Below are positions 13,157 through 25,253 of a stretch of 64,000 nt of DNA, piece after piece. Below the pieces are notes generated by a model, which was given only the letters and a program-made list of their open reading frames with translations, had not been told where the DNA came from and searched no databases. Each line of letters opens with the position of its first letter. Position 1 is the stretch's first letter. The translations under genes and the position numbers were made by a program. The DNA comes from Absidia repens (lineage: Eukaryota; Mucoromycota; Mucoromycetes; Mucorales; Cunninghamellaceae), in assembly GCA_002105175.1 (NCBI GenBank), contig MCGE01000006.1:1984001-2048000 (forward strand), read 5' to 3'.

Positions 13157-15292
13157 ATGTCTCGCAGGTCACGCCGGACGATATCGGATGATATACACTG
13201 CATAAATAGTCCATATTCTAGTAAGAATGTTTTTATTTGGCTTAGTATTCTGTTGTGCTTTTGTCCAATAATCATAGCGAATGCTGCCATCAATGATACG
13301 AACCCAAACTTACTTTCAATTCTTGGGTTACCGAGAAAAAATCACTGCGCACTATATTACAATAATGCGTTATTTATATTAAACGGACAATCGATCGAAT
13401 CATCGCTAGCCATCAAATTTACGAATGATTCCTTTCTTGCTTCGTCCGCGCAATTTCCTTCGATACAATGGATTGAAAACAAAAATGACACCAATGTGCA
13501 GCAAAAATTATTACCATCAGCATCATCAGCATCTATTTGTACAGTCACTAGTTATGGTCAAGCTATTTTATTTCGCCCAGATTCTTTACAAAATAATGAT
13601 ACGATAGACCTGAACACTTTAAAGTGGACATCAACATCAACAGAGCTACCACCAGCTAATTTTACCACTGTAGCTGCAGCTAGTATGAATGATGACACAA
13701 TCCTAGTGCTCGGGGAGAATAATAATACATTATCAACGTGGATTTTGGATGCAAGTGACGATCAATTGCAATGGATTTGGACGCAATTGACATTATCACT
13801 ATCATCACCTTTATTCGACAGTACATTGATCAGCACTTCCATGACAACAACAACTTCGTATATTTTGTATTTCGGAGTAAATCAACCATCATCGACAAAT
13901 ATGTACAATGTTTCGGTCTATTGTTTTGATATATCATCTTTGACTTGGATGGGATCACTTTTAAATTTTACAAGTACCACAAATCATATTCAATCAGTGA
14001 TGATCAACAACAATAATATAAACAACGCCGCCAGCAGCAGCAGCATCAGCAGCAGCAAAAGCAGCAGCAAAAACAAAAACGACACATTATTAATTGTACC
14101 TGATTGGATCGACACTACAATGATTCATGCAACCTCCTTTGATATAAACGTGACTAATGCTGATGCAGAAAAAAATCAACAAACACAACAGCGATGGCGT
14201 TGGCAATATCAACAACAAAAACAAAAACAACTACCCGATAATGACGATGGTTTCTGGCTTTTAAACATTGATGCGTCTTCTTCGTCTTCGGCCTCTTTAC
14301 CGTCTGTTGATTTAATATGGCAACCAACCTCTAATGGTTTTGATTCTATGAGCGGTGGATCAACAACACTAGTCGGGGATACGGTGGTTTTTTATGGAGG
14401 GGAAGTTGTCACCCGCGGAACTCCTTCATTAGGCAGCAGCAGCAGCAGCAGAAGCATAAGCATAAGCAGAAGCATAAGCACAGGCACTGACAGCAACTCG
14501 AATTTATCTCAACTCCGCTTTTGGAATGTGTCCAATCGTTCTTTTTTAGCCACACCAGCTTGGCTTGCCCCTTTTATCCCTTCTTCTTCCGCTCCTCCAA
14601 CTTTGTCCAATTCCCCCAATGACGCTGGCGATGGTGGCAACAATGACAATGGCGACAACAAGGTGATCATTATATTGGCGACACTGTTAGGAGTTTTTGG
14701 ATGTGCTTTTCTCTGGATCCTTGGATTATATTTATGGCGACGAAAAAAACAACAGCGGCAACAGGGCGATAGGCAACTCGAAAGAGGAACAACAGCAATG
14801 GGATCGGCATCAGAATCAACAGCAACAGCGCATCGACACAATACCCCTAGGATAGATCAGAATGACAATGCTGCAACATGGGCTGAACAACTTCATCGCT
14901 CATTTTCCACCATGCTTCAACGATTACGACCATCAACTTCATCATCATCGCGAAGGAAATCTGCTGCTGCCGCCGCTGCTACTAGTGCTTCTGCTGTTAC
15001 TACTACCGCTGGATTGGCTATATCTGCACCCTTGGTGTCTTCTGAGTATACTACGGATCAACATCAACAACAGCACGAGGATAAGGGGATACAGCAGCAG
15101 CAACAGCTACAGCAACAGCATCAGAACCACTCTCATCATACTTTGCCTACACCTATATCTCCATCCACCCCTTCGCCTTCGCCTTTACCTCCCATGTCTT
15201 CATCAAACCTATCGAATAGTGCTCCTCAGTCTACAAGAAACAGCTGGCGTGAAGGATCATTGAAAGCAAGCCGTTTTGTGGAACATTTTTAG
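13157..15292 (+). CDS. Kelch-like single-pass membrane protein
   Basis: Uninterrupted 711-residue frame, unusual here because most neighbours have introns. An N-terminal hydrophobic segment (about residues 24-44, VFIWLSILLCFCPIIIANAA) is a signal peptide or anchor. The following about 450 residues are rich in N-x-S/T sites and hold weak kelch/galactose-oxidase blade patterns (HCALYYNNALFILNGQS, DTILVLGENN, GDTVVFYGGEV). A clear transmembrane helix lies at about 501-525 (VIIILATLLGVFGCAFLWIL), followed by a basic stop-transfer RRKKQQRQQ and a low-complexity Ser/Gln/His-rich cytosolic tail. Kelch membrane proteins of this design are common in zygomycetes, often as expanded families; ligand and role are unknown. 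Short CAG/CAT trinucleotide runs code for the Ser and Gln tracts. Confidence 0.75.
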   Translation: MSRRSRRTISDDIHCINSPYSSKNVFIWLSILLCFCPIIIANAAINDTNPNLLSILGLPRKNHCALYYNNALFILNGQSIESSLAIKFTNDSFLASSAQFPSIQWIENKNDTNVQQKLLPSASSASICTVTSYGQAILFRPDSLQNNDTIDLNTLKWTSTSTELPPANFTTVAAASMNDDTILVLGENNNTLSTWILDASDDQLQWIWTQLTLSLSSPLFDSTLISTSMTTTTSYILYFGVNQPSSTNMYNVSVYCFDISSLTWMGSLLNFTSTTNHIQSVMINNNNINNAASSSSISSSKSSSKNKNDTLLIVPDWIDTTMIHATSFDINVTNADAEKNQQTQQRWRWQYQQQKQKQLPDNDDGFWLLNIDASSSSSASLPSVDLIWQPTSNGFDSMSGGSTTLVGDTVVFYGGEVVTRGTPSLGSSSSSRSISISRSISTGTDSNSNLSQLRFWNVSNRSFLATPAWLAPFIPSSSAPPTLSNSPNDAGDGGNNDNGDNKVIIILATLLGVFGCAFLWILGLYLWRRKKQQRQQGDRQLERGTTAMGSASESTATAHRHNTPRIDQNDNAATWAEQLHRSFSTMLQRLRPSTSSSSRRKSAAAAAATSASAVTTTAGLAISAPLVSSEYTTDQHQQQHEDKGIQQQQQLQQQHQNHSHHTLPTPISPSTPSPSPLPPMSSSNLSNSAPQSTRNSWREGSLKASRFVEHF

Positions 15293-15768
15293 AATAGTCA
15301 GGCATCTTTTTTTGTACAGTATTTTTATTATTAGTAGTATATAGTATATATATCCCATCCCCCTCCTCGTTGTTTTTATATTTATTTGCCATCTACATAT
15401 ATCATTTATCCTATTTATTCATGTACCTTTTTTTTTTTTTTTCTTATTCATGCAATCCAAAATAAAAAAATTATTATTGTATCCTCTATATCAATATGTA
15501 CAATTGGGTGAAGGGCAAGGGTATATCTGTAAATGGGAATATGATTTAATCAAAGGACATATTGAATTTTGGTTTGATCTGGGCCAATTGATTTGTTTTT
15601 GTTTTGTTTTGGTTTTTGATGGTAAAATATTGCCGTTTTTATTAAAATAATACAAAAATGAAAAATAAAAGAATATACTATGATACAGAAACTATGTATA
15701 GAAAAAAAAGTTGGGGACAAAAGGCGAAGGGAAGAAAAAGTAAAAGGGTATTTCTAATCTAATCTACT
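15293..15768. other. Convergent 3' spacer
   Basis: 3' ends of the kelch-like (+) and ARG1 (-) genes meet here. There are several AATAAA-type signals (e.g. TAAAATAATAC near 15643) and long T-runs. No gene is supported. Confidence 0.55.
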
Positions 15769-17189
15769 CTATTGCTTGGCAGGAGTGAATTTCTTGAGAC
15801 GAATGGAATGGATCTTGATAAAACCATCAGCATCTTGAGGATTGTAGCCACCTTGTTCATCCATCGAAGATTCTTGCATATCGTACAATTTGGCACCATC
15901 ACCACGAGCCACTCGACCTTCAATCACCGTGTTACCTTTGTACAATTTCATCTTGACATCACCAGAAACATTGCGTTGAGAGAAGGGGATTTGTTGGTTG
16001 ATGAATTCACATTCAGGAGAGAAATACAGACCATTGTAAAGAGCCTTGGAGTAAGGACCAGTGATGTTTTGATCACGCAAAGCACGCATTTGACCATCCA
16101 AAGTCAATCCTTCCAAATCCTTGTGTGCATTTCGCAAAATAGTACCACCGGGCGTTTCATAACATCCTCGAGATTTGACACCAATAAATCGAGATTCCAC
16201 AATATCAATACGACCAATACCATTACGACGTGCCACAGTGTTGAGGTAGGTGAATAAGGCGACAGGCTCGGTCACTTCGGTGCCATCGTTGTGGTTGACT
16301 ACCTTGATAGGAATACCCTTTTCGAAAGTGATGGTGATACGCTCGGGTGTGTTGGGAGCATCTTCAGGATCCACAGTCAACTTCCACATATCCTTGGGAG
16401 GGGTCACATTAGGATCTTCCAGAATACCAGCTTCATAGGAGATATGGAATAAGTTTTCATCAGTAGACCAAGGCTTGGCAGCGGTTTGGACAACAGGGAT
16501 ACCCTTTTCAGCAGCAAAAGCCAACAAATCCTTGCGCCCAGCAAATCGTTCAAAGAAGACTAAAAAAGAAAAGAGAATCAATACGCAAAACTCTTGTTTT
16601 TTTCGCCCTGGTACCCCATTACATGAATAATAAGAATATACACTTACCAGGCAATCTCCAGGGAGCAATGACTTGAATATCAGGGTTCAAAGCATAATAG
16701 GCCAACTCGAATCGTACTTGATCGTTCCCCTTGCCGGTGCAACCGTGAGACACAAATTGACAACCTTCACGAGCAGCAATTTCAATTTGTTTGCGGGCAA
16801 TCACAGGACGAGCTAAAGAAGTACCAAGAAGATAAACAGACTCATAGATGGCATTGGCTTGAATGGCAGGGAAGATAAGTTCATTGACAAATTCTTCTTT
16901 GAGGTCCTGTATAGAAAAGAAAAAGTCAGTTCATGAGTTTCAACGTAGTCCTCAACCTCCTGCCGCCTTTTAGTCGAAAACAAAACACATGCACACTTAC
17001 TTCAACAAACACTTTGGATGCACCCACTTTTAAAGCCTTTTCGCGAGCAGCTTCAAAATCTTCTTCTTGACCAACATCAGCAATGTAGGCCATGACTTCA
17101 TACCCTTCGTCAATCAACCAAGCTAAAATACAAGACGTGTCAAGACCACCAGAGTAAGCGAGAAGAACTTTTCCTTTTTCACCAGCCAT
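15769..17189 (-). CDS. ARG1: Argininosuccinate synthase
   Basis: Cytosolic ATP-dependent ligase joining citrulline and aspartate in arginine synthesis, 412 residues, the normal length. Three exons on the minus strand: 17189-17001, 16906-16648, 16559-15769; phases close. The N-terminal PP-loop [17 protein letters not shown] (residues 9-25) binds ATP. The central [17 protein letters not shown] and the segment beginning with the Arg-Lys-Asp-Leu of [11 protein letters not shown] are diagnostic. The citrulline/aspartate loops ([29 protein letters not shown]) are intact. The last exon runs to the C-terminal [22 protein letters not shown] site 371 bp upstream suggests general amino-acid control (inference). 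Confidence 0.97.
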
Positions 17190-18204
17190 TGTTGTTTGTT
17201 TTTTGAAGTATAGAATATGTGTTGAGAATAATTATCAAGGAAGAAAATAAAATAAAAAAAGGTGGCCTTTTTATAACCTTGGGGAAAGGCGATCTCCCCC
17301 CTCAAAAACTAAAATGTGTCATTGTTATGAAACTCCGCCCAAACCCAAACTGAACAGACCTGATCCGTCAAATCATCCTGCTTTCTCTTTGCAAGGACAG
17401 CCACTTGTTTGAGAACAACACATCCTAACTAATTACGAACCTACTGTATTTCAACGATATTAATATGTTCTCTTTATTGAAAAACGATCGTCAAGCCATG
17501 GTTCTGGCTTATGCTCTTTTTTTTTTTTTTCTTCGTTTGAGTTTGAAAGATTGCCATTGTGAGTCATTGTTATGTTATGGTGTCAATTTTTTTGAAGTCC
17601 ACTCGAGAAGTTTGAACCACAGCAGAAAAAAAAAGGGGGCACATTTTGTTGATTTGCGCTCGATAAATTCTTATCCCTAGCCAAAGATATCATTGGGTCC
17701 TATAAACAACCTACTAATATGATATGATGGTGATTAAGCTATTTTTTTGGGGGAAGTGGCCCCCTCCTCCCGTATCACTCTCATTGCCATTATTATCTTC
17801 CATCTGGCTGTGTCACTACAGTGTTGCATTTTCTTTATTTTTCCCGCAACGCCAGTCCGCCTTCGTTTCAGTAACGGATATTTCTTTTATGTACGTGCAC
17901 ACACACACACACACACACATCCCCAAACAGTACTGGAAACAGATACAAAAACATACCTTTTTGACTGCCATGGATCGATTTTTTTTTTATTAATACTAAC
18001 CACAACCGTACTCGCAAGGATTGTCAACGAACAAAGTCTTGCTGATTGGCCATAAATTCTCTCCCAAGCGTCTCGAAAATCATTGTCGTAGACGGCATAA
18101 TATCTAAGTCATATGTTTTGCAAAAAAAAAAAAAAAAAAAAAAAAAAAGCGGGGAAATGTTTAACATCCCATAGGTCTGATAGCAGAGGTAGACTGGTAC
18201 ATAA
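17190..18204. other. Upstream region of ARG1, no gene
   Basis: Promoter region of ARG1 with a T-tract at about 17519-17530, a (CA)n microsatellite at about 17898-17919 and an A27 run at 18122-18148. The short frames here are low-complexity and have no splice support. Confidence 0.5.
17560..17566. promoter_or_regulatory. Gcn4/AP-1-type site upstream of ARG1
   Basis: A perfect palindromic TGAGTCA (the TGAsTCA consensus of Gcn4/Cpc1 bZIP factors) lies about 370 bp upstream of the ARG1 start codon. Amino-acid biosynthesis genes are the classical Gcn4 targets. A 7-base site can occur by chance, so function is inferred. Confidence 0.4.
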
Positions 18205-18692
18205 ATGATGATATATTTTATTAATATAGAAGCAGAAACTGCGAGGTCAACATCAAACAAGTGATCTATTGAAGCTAACAGGAGGGTGACTAATGGGGGA
18301 TCTGGACAATGGTCAACACTAATCAAAAATGGGTGATGGAGATAAGAATGGGATCTATCATACAAGACGTGAAAGAGACTAATAGGATATTTTTTCATTG
18401 AAGAAAGTAAAAAGAGGCATATTTTATTCAGTTGTATATATAAGCTATGGATAAACTAGCGCAAAACTAAGCTAAGAGAGACTCCAAAACGCCCAACTAA
18501 TGGTCCAAAATCCTGAAGCCAAAATGAAAAGGTTTTCCCATGTATCTTGTAATCGCTGAAGCCTCTTCTATAAACTAGTCTTAACGCTAATCTAAGATCA
18601 CCATAGCCTCAAAGAAGTTGAAAGACGAAAAGAAAGAGAGAGGAAAAAAAATGGAGACGAAAATAGATATTCACGTGGGCGGGATTTGAAAC
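18205..18692 (+). repeat. Dispersed repeat family, copy B
   Basis: Same order of blocks as copy A: ATATTTTATTAATATAGAAG, a CAATGGTCAACACTAATCAA block, TTTTTCATTGAAG...AGGCATATTTTATTCA, CTATGGATAAACTAG, TCCAAAATCCTGAAGCCAAA, TATAAACTAGTCTTAACGC, purine tract, ending TTCACGTGGGCGGGATTTGAA. It faces copy F (19.0 kb) in inverted orientation, 320 bp apart. Confidence 0.75.
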
Positions 18693-19009
18693 AAAATGTT
18701 GCTCTCAAAAACGCAAAAAAAAAAAAAAGTCTCCCACACTCTTTCTCTCTTTTTATTTCACATTTTTTACCACAAACAACACTCTGCAACAATATACAAT
18801 GCAGAATTGCTTATATGTTGCTGTATAAAAAGAAAAAGGACAATATTACTGCTTGGCCTGAGATTTTTGAACTCTCATGTGTGGAAGTCTGAATAGCACC
18901 TGCGAACACAGCCTGTCACTTAATTATTTTGGAAGTGAAATACTGAACGTGGAACACCTATTTCACAACTGCTGACCTAAAGAAAAGCAGTGGCTACTAT
19001 CGATCAACA

Positions 19010-19225
19010 GTACCTCCACTATTGAATGAATTCATCGTGTATCTAGGTAGCTTAGTTTAGCACTAGTTTGTCCATAGCTTCTATATATAACTGAATAAAA
19101 TATGCTTCTTTTTACATTCTTCAATGAAAAAATGTCCTATTAGTTTCTTTCATGTCTTGTATAATAGATTCCATTCTTATCTCCATCACCCCTTTTTGAT
19201 TAGTGCTGACCATTCTCTGGTTGCC
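19010..19225 (-). repeat. Dispersed repeat family, truncated inverted copy F
   Basis: Reverse-oriented match to the middle of copy B: on the minus strand it reads ATGGTCAGCACTAATCAAAA, then ATTCATTGAAGAATG-like and CATATTTTATTCAGTTATAT modules and CTATGGACAAACTAGTGC. The 3' half, including the CACGTGGGC terminus, is missing. Confidence 0.65.
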
Positions 19226-20086
19226 CCACCCTCCTTTAGTCACTCTTATGTTAGCTCTAATAGGTCCGTTGTTTACTGTATCTGTCACCGACAACGCCGA
19301 AAAGCTCGTGGTTTCAATTCCTCTGCTGAGTTATTCTGATTACGTCCTCGGTTCTTTATATACTGACCTTGGACCTGAACTAGGATCGGCAACAACCAAC
19401 TTCCAACCGTCAGCCGATACGTACCGTTACTTCTCGAAGGAATCAATCACAAAGACATAAAGTATCACCAGCAACAACAAGTACCAATGCCATGGTGATG
19501 GTGATCCGCCGTGACATTTGCGACAGATCCAAGCGAAATTCCACTCTGCACACCCAAACGAAGGTGTACACTACATGACCTTTTTTTTATTCTCACTCAC
19601 AGGCTTGACATATAGTATTGTAGCATAGTTTTATATCTGAATTCTCATTTCCTTCAGCCACGTTGTATATCTGATCCACTTCCTTCCTCATTTAGCATAT
19701 ATCATGCTCATCTGTATTTACACTATGCCTTTGAATAAACTCTATGATATTTATCTTACGTTGGAATTTTGCATGGTAGTGTGTTTGTGTGACATGATTT
19801 ATTACTCAAGTACATGTGTGATAATATAGAAGCGGATGGCGCGTATCTAGGTTGGTTGGTTGTTGCTGGTTTTTTTCGATCGTCGCTTTGTCAAGTACGA
19901 TACTGATAGATACAGGGATTCATGTCATTCCATTATTCGTCCAATCGAAAATAACAAAAAATGACAATTTTAAGCTCTACCACATGTACGGGGTTTGAAA
20001 TCACCCCACACCTTGAAAAGGCCGAATTCTATTTGTCATTTTCAATCCCTTTTTCCCTTTTCTCTTTACTCTCAATAATTGAAATA
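19226..20086. other. Upstream region of PEX5 with one coding-like patch
   Basis: An open 85-codon frame at 19203-19460 (+) has a balanced, protein-like composition in its second half (e.g. LLSYSDYVLGSLYTDLGPEL) and higher GC than the surroundings. Its first part overlaps the inverted repeat copy, and I see no start or splice context. I treat it as a possible gene relic. The rest is the PEX5 promoter region; nothing else is recognised. Confidence 0.3.
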
Positions 20087-22809
20087 ATGGCTTTTCCCAT
20101 GGCTGGTAGTTCGGGTGCTGACTGTGGCCCTGTCAATCCCATGGCTGGACTTTTGAAACAATTTCAACAAGACCGGTCTTTGCAACAAGTAAATATTGAT
20201 CTATATCCATCCACTTGCAACAATTGTACTGAAACTAACGGCCTTCTCTTAAAAAAAAAAAAAACTAGGAACGCTTCGTGGGAGAGCAACATGGTGAAAG
20301 CTCAAAGGTAATAAATACTGTTCCTTATTATATATAGAACATATGTGTTGGACTTTTTACTCATATCATTTACTTTATGCATTGCTAGGCTGGATTCCGT
20401 AGTGGTCATCAACAACCCATGGCTGATAGACAGGTAACTAAAGGAAAACTTGACATCGTCGTTGTACCTCCAGTCGGCTACGTATGTATATATACATATA
20501 TACTTATCATCCATTCTGTTTGTAGTTTACAGACGAATTCATGAATGATACTATTACTCGTGACCATTCCGCTGGTATGTTTGAATTCAATGGTCTTGGA
20601 CGTGAACTGGAAGCTATTCAACATGGTCCTCCTCCTATGCAACAGCAACACCATCAGCAGCATCAACTTTCATCACCTATTCATGGAGGGGCAGAATGGT
20701 CTGGCGATTTTATGAACCAACATATGCATCACGGCGCCCCGGCTGAAGGCAAGTTCGAGGGATTTGAACAATATCAGCATCACCAAGATAATTCACTGTC
20801 AATCACTCATCAGCAGCAACAACAGCAGCAGCAGCATCATTTCCCTGGTCAACATTATATTCCTCGACAAAACTTCCAACAGTTTTATAATGGTCCTCGT
20901 ACCGGTCAATTCCAACCTATGGCAACAGCAACAAACACAGCTCTTGAAAACGAACAATTTGAACGTGCATTTGATGCCGCTAACAAAGGTAAACTCTATT
21001 TTCCCCGTCTCCACTTGATGCTATATATGTATGTATATATTATATTGATTGGAAACTTTATACAAATTTAATATAGACGCGCAAGTAGAACCTACAACGC
21101 AAGACGATTGGGCATCAGAATTTGCGGAAAAGGAAGGGATAGCCGAAAATGCCACCAACAATGATGAGCTTGCACGAACAGCGGCCATGTTACTAGACTC
21201 TGTGGATGTGAACGACAACCCTAAATTCAAGAACTCTCAATTTATGGGGCTTATGAAAAAATTGCGCGACGGCTCTGTACATGTGGAAGGTGACAAGATG
21301 GTGGAATCGTCTGGCAAGGAAGGTGAATGGTCGTCTGAATTCAATGGACAAGCACAACAACTGCAGCAACATCTTCAGCAGCAACGACAAAATCAAGCGG
21401 ACGGTGTATCTACACATGATTGGGTGGATGATTTTATTCCCAAAGCTGGCGATGCGCAAAGTGGCAATATGTGGAACCCGGAATTTTCAAAGCGATTGGA
21501 ACGCGGATGGGCAGAATCATCAACAGCAGCAGCAGCAGCAGGAGAACAACAAAATTGGAGCGATCAATTTCAACAACAAGGAACTGGCGATATGTCTCAA
21601 GAGGAAATGCAGCGTGTTTTTGGTCGTGGGACGGAAATGGATGACTGGGTACAACAATATCAGCGCAATATTGCTCACCTCAATGATGCCAAGGATTCTG
21701 AATGGAATGGTATGCAAAAGGACTGGGATCGCTTCAAGGATGAACAAGGGATGGGTTACCGTGCAATGAACGCCGATTACGATACATACAACTTTACCAC
21801 AAACAACCCTTATTTGATGGATCATTCGGCTATCGATGGCGCACCACATGACTCGTTGACTGACTCTATCTTAGCTCTGGAAGCAAAGGCCCAATTGGAA
21901 ACGAATAATGCTGACGCATGGCAAGCCCTTGGTTTACGTCAACAAGAAAACGAACGTGATGCATCCGCTATTGCTGCTCTAAGGAAGGCGGTCTCGATCA
22001 ACCCTGGTCTCTTGGAAGGCTGGATGGCTCTTTCAGTATCTTACACCAATGAAAACTGCCGAACAGATGCTTACGATAGTTTGGAACAGTGGATCTCAAA
22101 CAACCCTACCTATCAACACTTGGTCACAGCACAGTCCAACGGTATGACAGACAACGATCGGCATGGATATATCACCAACTTGTTTTTGGAAGCAGCGCGA
22201 TCCTCCCCTGGTGCTGAAATGGATGCAAATGTACAGGTCGGTCTCGGTGTTTTATTCAATGTGTCTGAAGAATATGAAAAGGCCATTGATTGCTTCAAAG
22301 CGGCGGTAGCAAGTCGACCCCAGGATTATCTACTATGGAACAAGCTTGGTGCCACGTTGGCCAACTCAAAGGATACGCCTGGTGCTATTGATGCCTATTT
22401 CAATGCTCTTGAAATCAATCCCTCCTATGTCCGCGCACGATACAACTTGGCGATCAGCTGCATCAACATGAATCAACACAAAGAAGCTGCTGAACATTTA
22501 CTGACTGCTTTGGCTTTACAACAACAGGACGATATGGGTCAAACTGCAACAGCTGCCAACACATCTGGTCCTATGGTAGATCAAACTGGTCAACCTATTT
22601 CTGTGCCAGGTGGAATGAGTGAAAATGTATGGGATAGTCTTCGAATGGTCATGTATATGTAAGTTTTACAGGGCAGAGTGGGAAAAAAAAATAAGAGTCT
22701 TACCGGGTTGCTTTTTTTTTTTTTTTTATGTAGGATGAAACGTGAAGACTTGGCTGTACAATGTGACCGAAGAAATCTCGATATTTTTCGATCCGAATTT
22801 GACTTTTGA
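20087..22809 (+). CDS. PEX5: Peroxisomal targeting signal 1 receptor PEX5
   Basis: Cycling receptor importing SKL-type PTS1 cargo into peroxisomes, 768 residues. Six exons: 20087-20188, 20269-20307, 20389-20433, 20526-20988, 21077-22658, 22734-22809; phases close. The N-terminus GADCGPVNPMAGLLKQFQQD carries the conserved cysteine used for export ubiquitination. A disordered Gln/His-rich half follows, with many WxxxF/Y PEX14-binding motifs (EWSGDF, DWASEF, EWSSEF, DWVDDF, MWNPEF, NWSDQF). From about residue 440 a TPR array is seen (NADAWQALGLRQQENERDA, DYLLWNKLGATLANS, YVRARYNLAISCINM). The C-terminus NLDIFRSEFDF is the family signature. An in-frame upstream ATG at 19961 would add 42 residues unlike any PEX5 N-terminus, so I reject it. 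Exons 2 and 3 are 39 and 45 bases and phase-symmetric. Confidence 0.96.
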
Positions 22810-23732
22810 TACCGAAACAACCATCAACCCATTATCGCCTTGGAATAATGAAACGACTATATCAACACAAACTCCGGCAGCAACAGTATCACCATCAGTA
22901 CAAACACCTACACAAATACCAACCATACCAACACCTTCTTCCCAACCCACTTTTCGCCACACCGGTTATATCTGGAAACCGCCATTTGTCCCTTGTGTCT
23001 TTAGTCATGAATTTATCGGATGATGGAAACTGTGTAGCATATGCATATATATATATTTAGTATAGTTGTTTGATGTAGATATAGTATTTTAATTAGTTCA
23101 GTGTTTTACCCTAGTTTTATAATAAAAAGATATTCATTCTCCATTGATTTGACTTATTCCTATTTGTTTTGAAAAATAAAAATAAAAATAAAAAATCTAG
23201 CACAGATAATTATGTTTATTTATGCGGATGACAGTGATGTATTATATAATGAAATATCTTTATTGAAATGAAAAAAGTACGTATATATCGCTACTCTAAT
23301 AAAAATAAAATAAAAAAAAAACCCCTCCCAATCATTTATTTGCACCTTTACATGTACTGTATTTGGCCAAATAGCGAATGACAATGTCATCATGCATAAT
23401 TCTTTTTTTCTATGGAAATCAATGGATTGCCCTCATTTTGTTCCCTCTTCATACTTTCTTGAATAAATTACCGGTTATTTTCCTTTTCCATACGCCCTAT
23501 TCAACGCACACCTAACCCTGCCAAACACACACACACATACAAACAATGCTTAATTTTCTGTCTTAGCACATTGCCAATTGAAAAACCAGAGTGTGTTGCT
23601 TTTTATTAGTATATTAGTGAAGGGTAAAAAGTAACAATGTAAAGTAAACTATGCATAAAAAATTACAAAATACTACAATAACTAAATGCAAATAAAGGGT
23701 AAACTAAATGGTTGTAAAGAAGGTGGCGGGAA
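22810..23732. other. Convergent 3' spacer between PEX5 and EME1
   Basis: PEX5 3' UTR with AATAAAAAG near 23121, and the EME1 3' side. A frame at 22742-23023 overlapping the last PEX5 exon is Thr/Pro-rich in a shifted frame and is not supported. Nothing else is seen. Confidence 0.55.
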
Positions 23733-25213
23733 TCATTGAACAATATACGTAGGGTCATCCGACATAAAGATCTTGTGTATTTTTGCTGACATGACTTTGT
23801 TGATAGTCCGATCCTTGTTTGACAAGACACTTCTTTGAACCTATATGAGAAAATCATGGATCAATAAAAGCAATTGTCTTGACCTTTACCAATAAAAAAA
23901 ATAAAAAAAACAACAACCACAAAAGAGGAACTTTTTTTTTTTTAATTACCTCCAAATTCGCCAATAGAGAATCCCGAGCACTGGGTGAGGTCATTTGAAT
24001 GTATTCTTGATAGAGCGACATTGGGTTTGGGTATTCGTCAGCAATACTTTTGGCCACAGCAGGAGTACAATTTTGTATTTCTTGAAGCATTTTTAACCAC
24101 ACATCATCCGCATCCACGCCTGACCTTGGTGCACCACCTTGTCCTTTGCATAATGCAGCGGTATTGATATTGCTAGAATTCAAGAATAGAAAAAAAAAAA
24201 AAAAATTGAGTACAAAAAGTATTCATACATGCCTTTGCTACCGGGGAGGAATCTTACTTATATAAAGCTTTTGCCAGATCCGTTGTCAAACACACCAAAC
24301 AATCCACCGAGTCCTCTTCATTGAGTGTTTGAATCAGCATCACGTCCTTGATCACTTGAAGATAGGTCAGAGTGTCTTCAATTTTATCACGGCTTGGTCC
24401 GTTTTCCATCAGCAAGGTGGAGGTGTCCTTCTTTTTCCGTTTCCTTGGTCGTGTAGTGTTGGTGGCTGCTGTATCGTCGTTATCACTTGTGTTGGTATTA
24501 ATATTGCTGTTGCTGTTGCTGTTGCTACCACCACTGCTGCTACTGTTGTTACCGCTGCCGCTGTCTTCCGCTATATTTCCCATGACTGTTGATGTGAATT
24601 GCCGTCGTCTCCAGTTCATTTTCTTTTTGTAAAATGGCTCCAGTCCTTCGATCATCAAAAAGAGTTGTTTGCCACGCGCGCTCTGTAGTATGGAGTCAAT
24701 CCATATGTCCACACGATCCCGATGTATAATGTCCACAAGCGATTCTGCTGTCATAAATACAAGTACCGCCTGTTCATCTTTGGATTCGATCTGACCGTTT
24801 GCAAATGGTATAAATTGCTGCTGATCCTCGTCCCAATCGGCTTTGCATTCGCGTTTCCACGTAAGTGTATAGGATGGTGCTTCGGTGACGATGGTCGGTT
24901 GGCAGATGATTCTGGTATCCTTATCCAAGAGTGTCGCACGTAAGAGTTGACCATGTGTACTTTCCATAAATGATCTATCGCTCACCACAACGGTCATTTC
25001 CTTCATGAGTTCGTCCCTGTCCTTCCGCAGTCGATTCACTTGCTGTAGTTGTTTCGCCTCCTCTTTAAGTTGTCGTGCATGCGCCTTTTCCTGCTCCTTG
25101 CGTCGAAGATCTTCCTCCCTTGATCGTTTTTTGGCTTCTTGATCCTTTTGTCGTTGTATTTTCTTCGCCTCCTAATAAATAAATGATAGCAGTTCAAAAG
25201 TGAGCTTCCCTTC

Positions 25214-25253
<40 letters not shown>

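Noticed and set aside
14862..15263. 133-codon Leu-rich frame inside the kelch-like gene
   Set aside because: Out-of-frame shadow of the low-complexity tail; composition follows the CTG/CTA phase of CAG-type repeats.
19961..20086. Upstream in-frame start adding 42 residues to PEX5
   Set aside because: The PEX5 family begins near MAFPMAGSSGADCG; the extension is hydrophobic and unlike the family.
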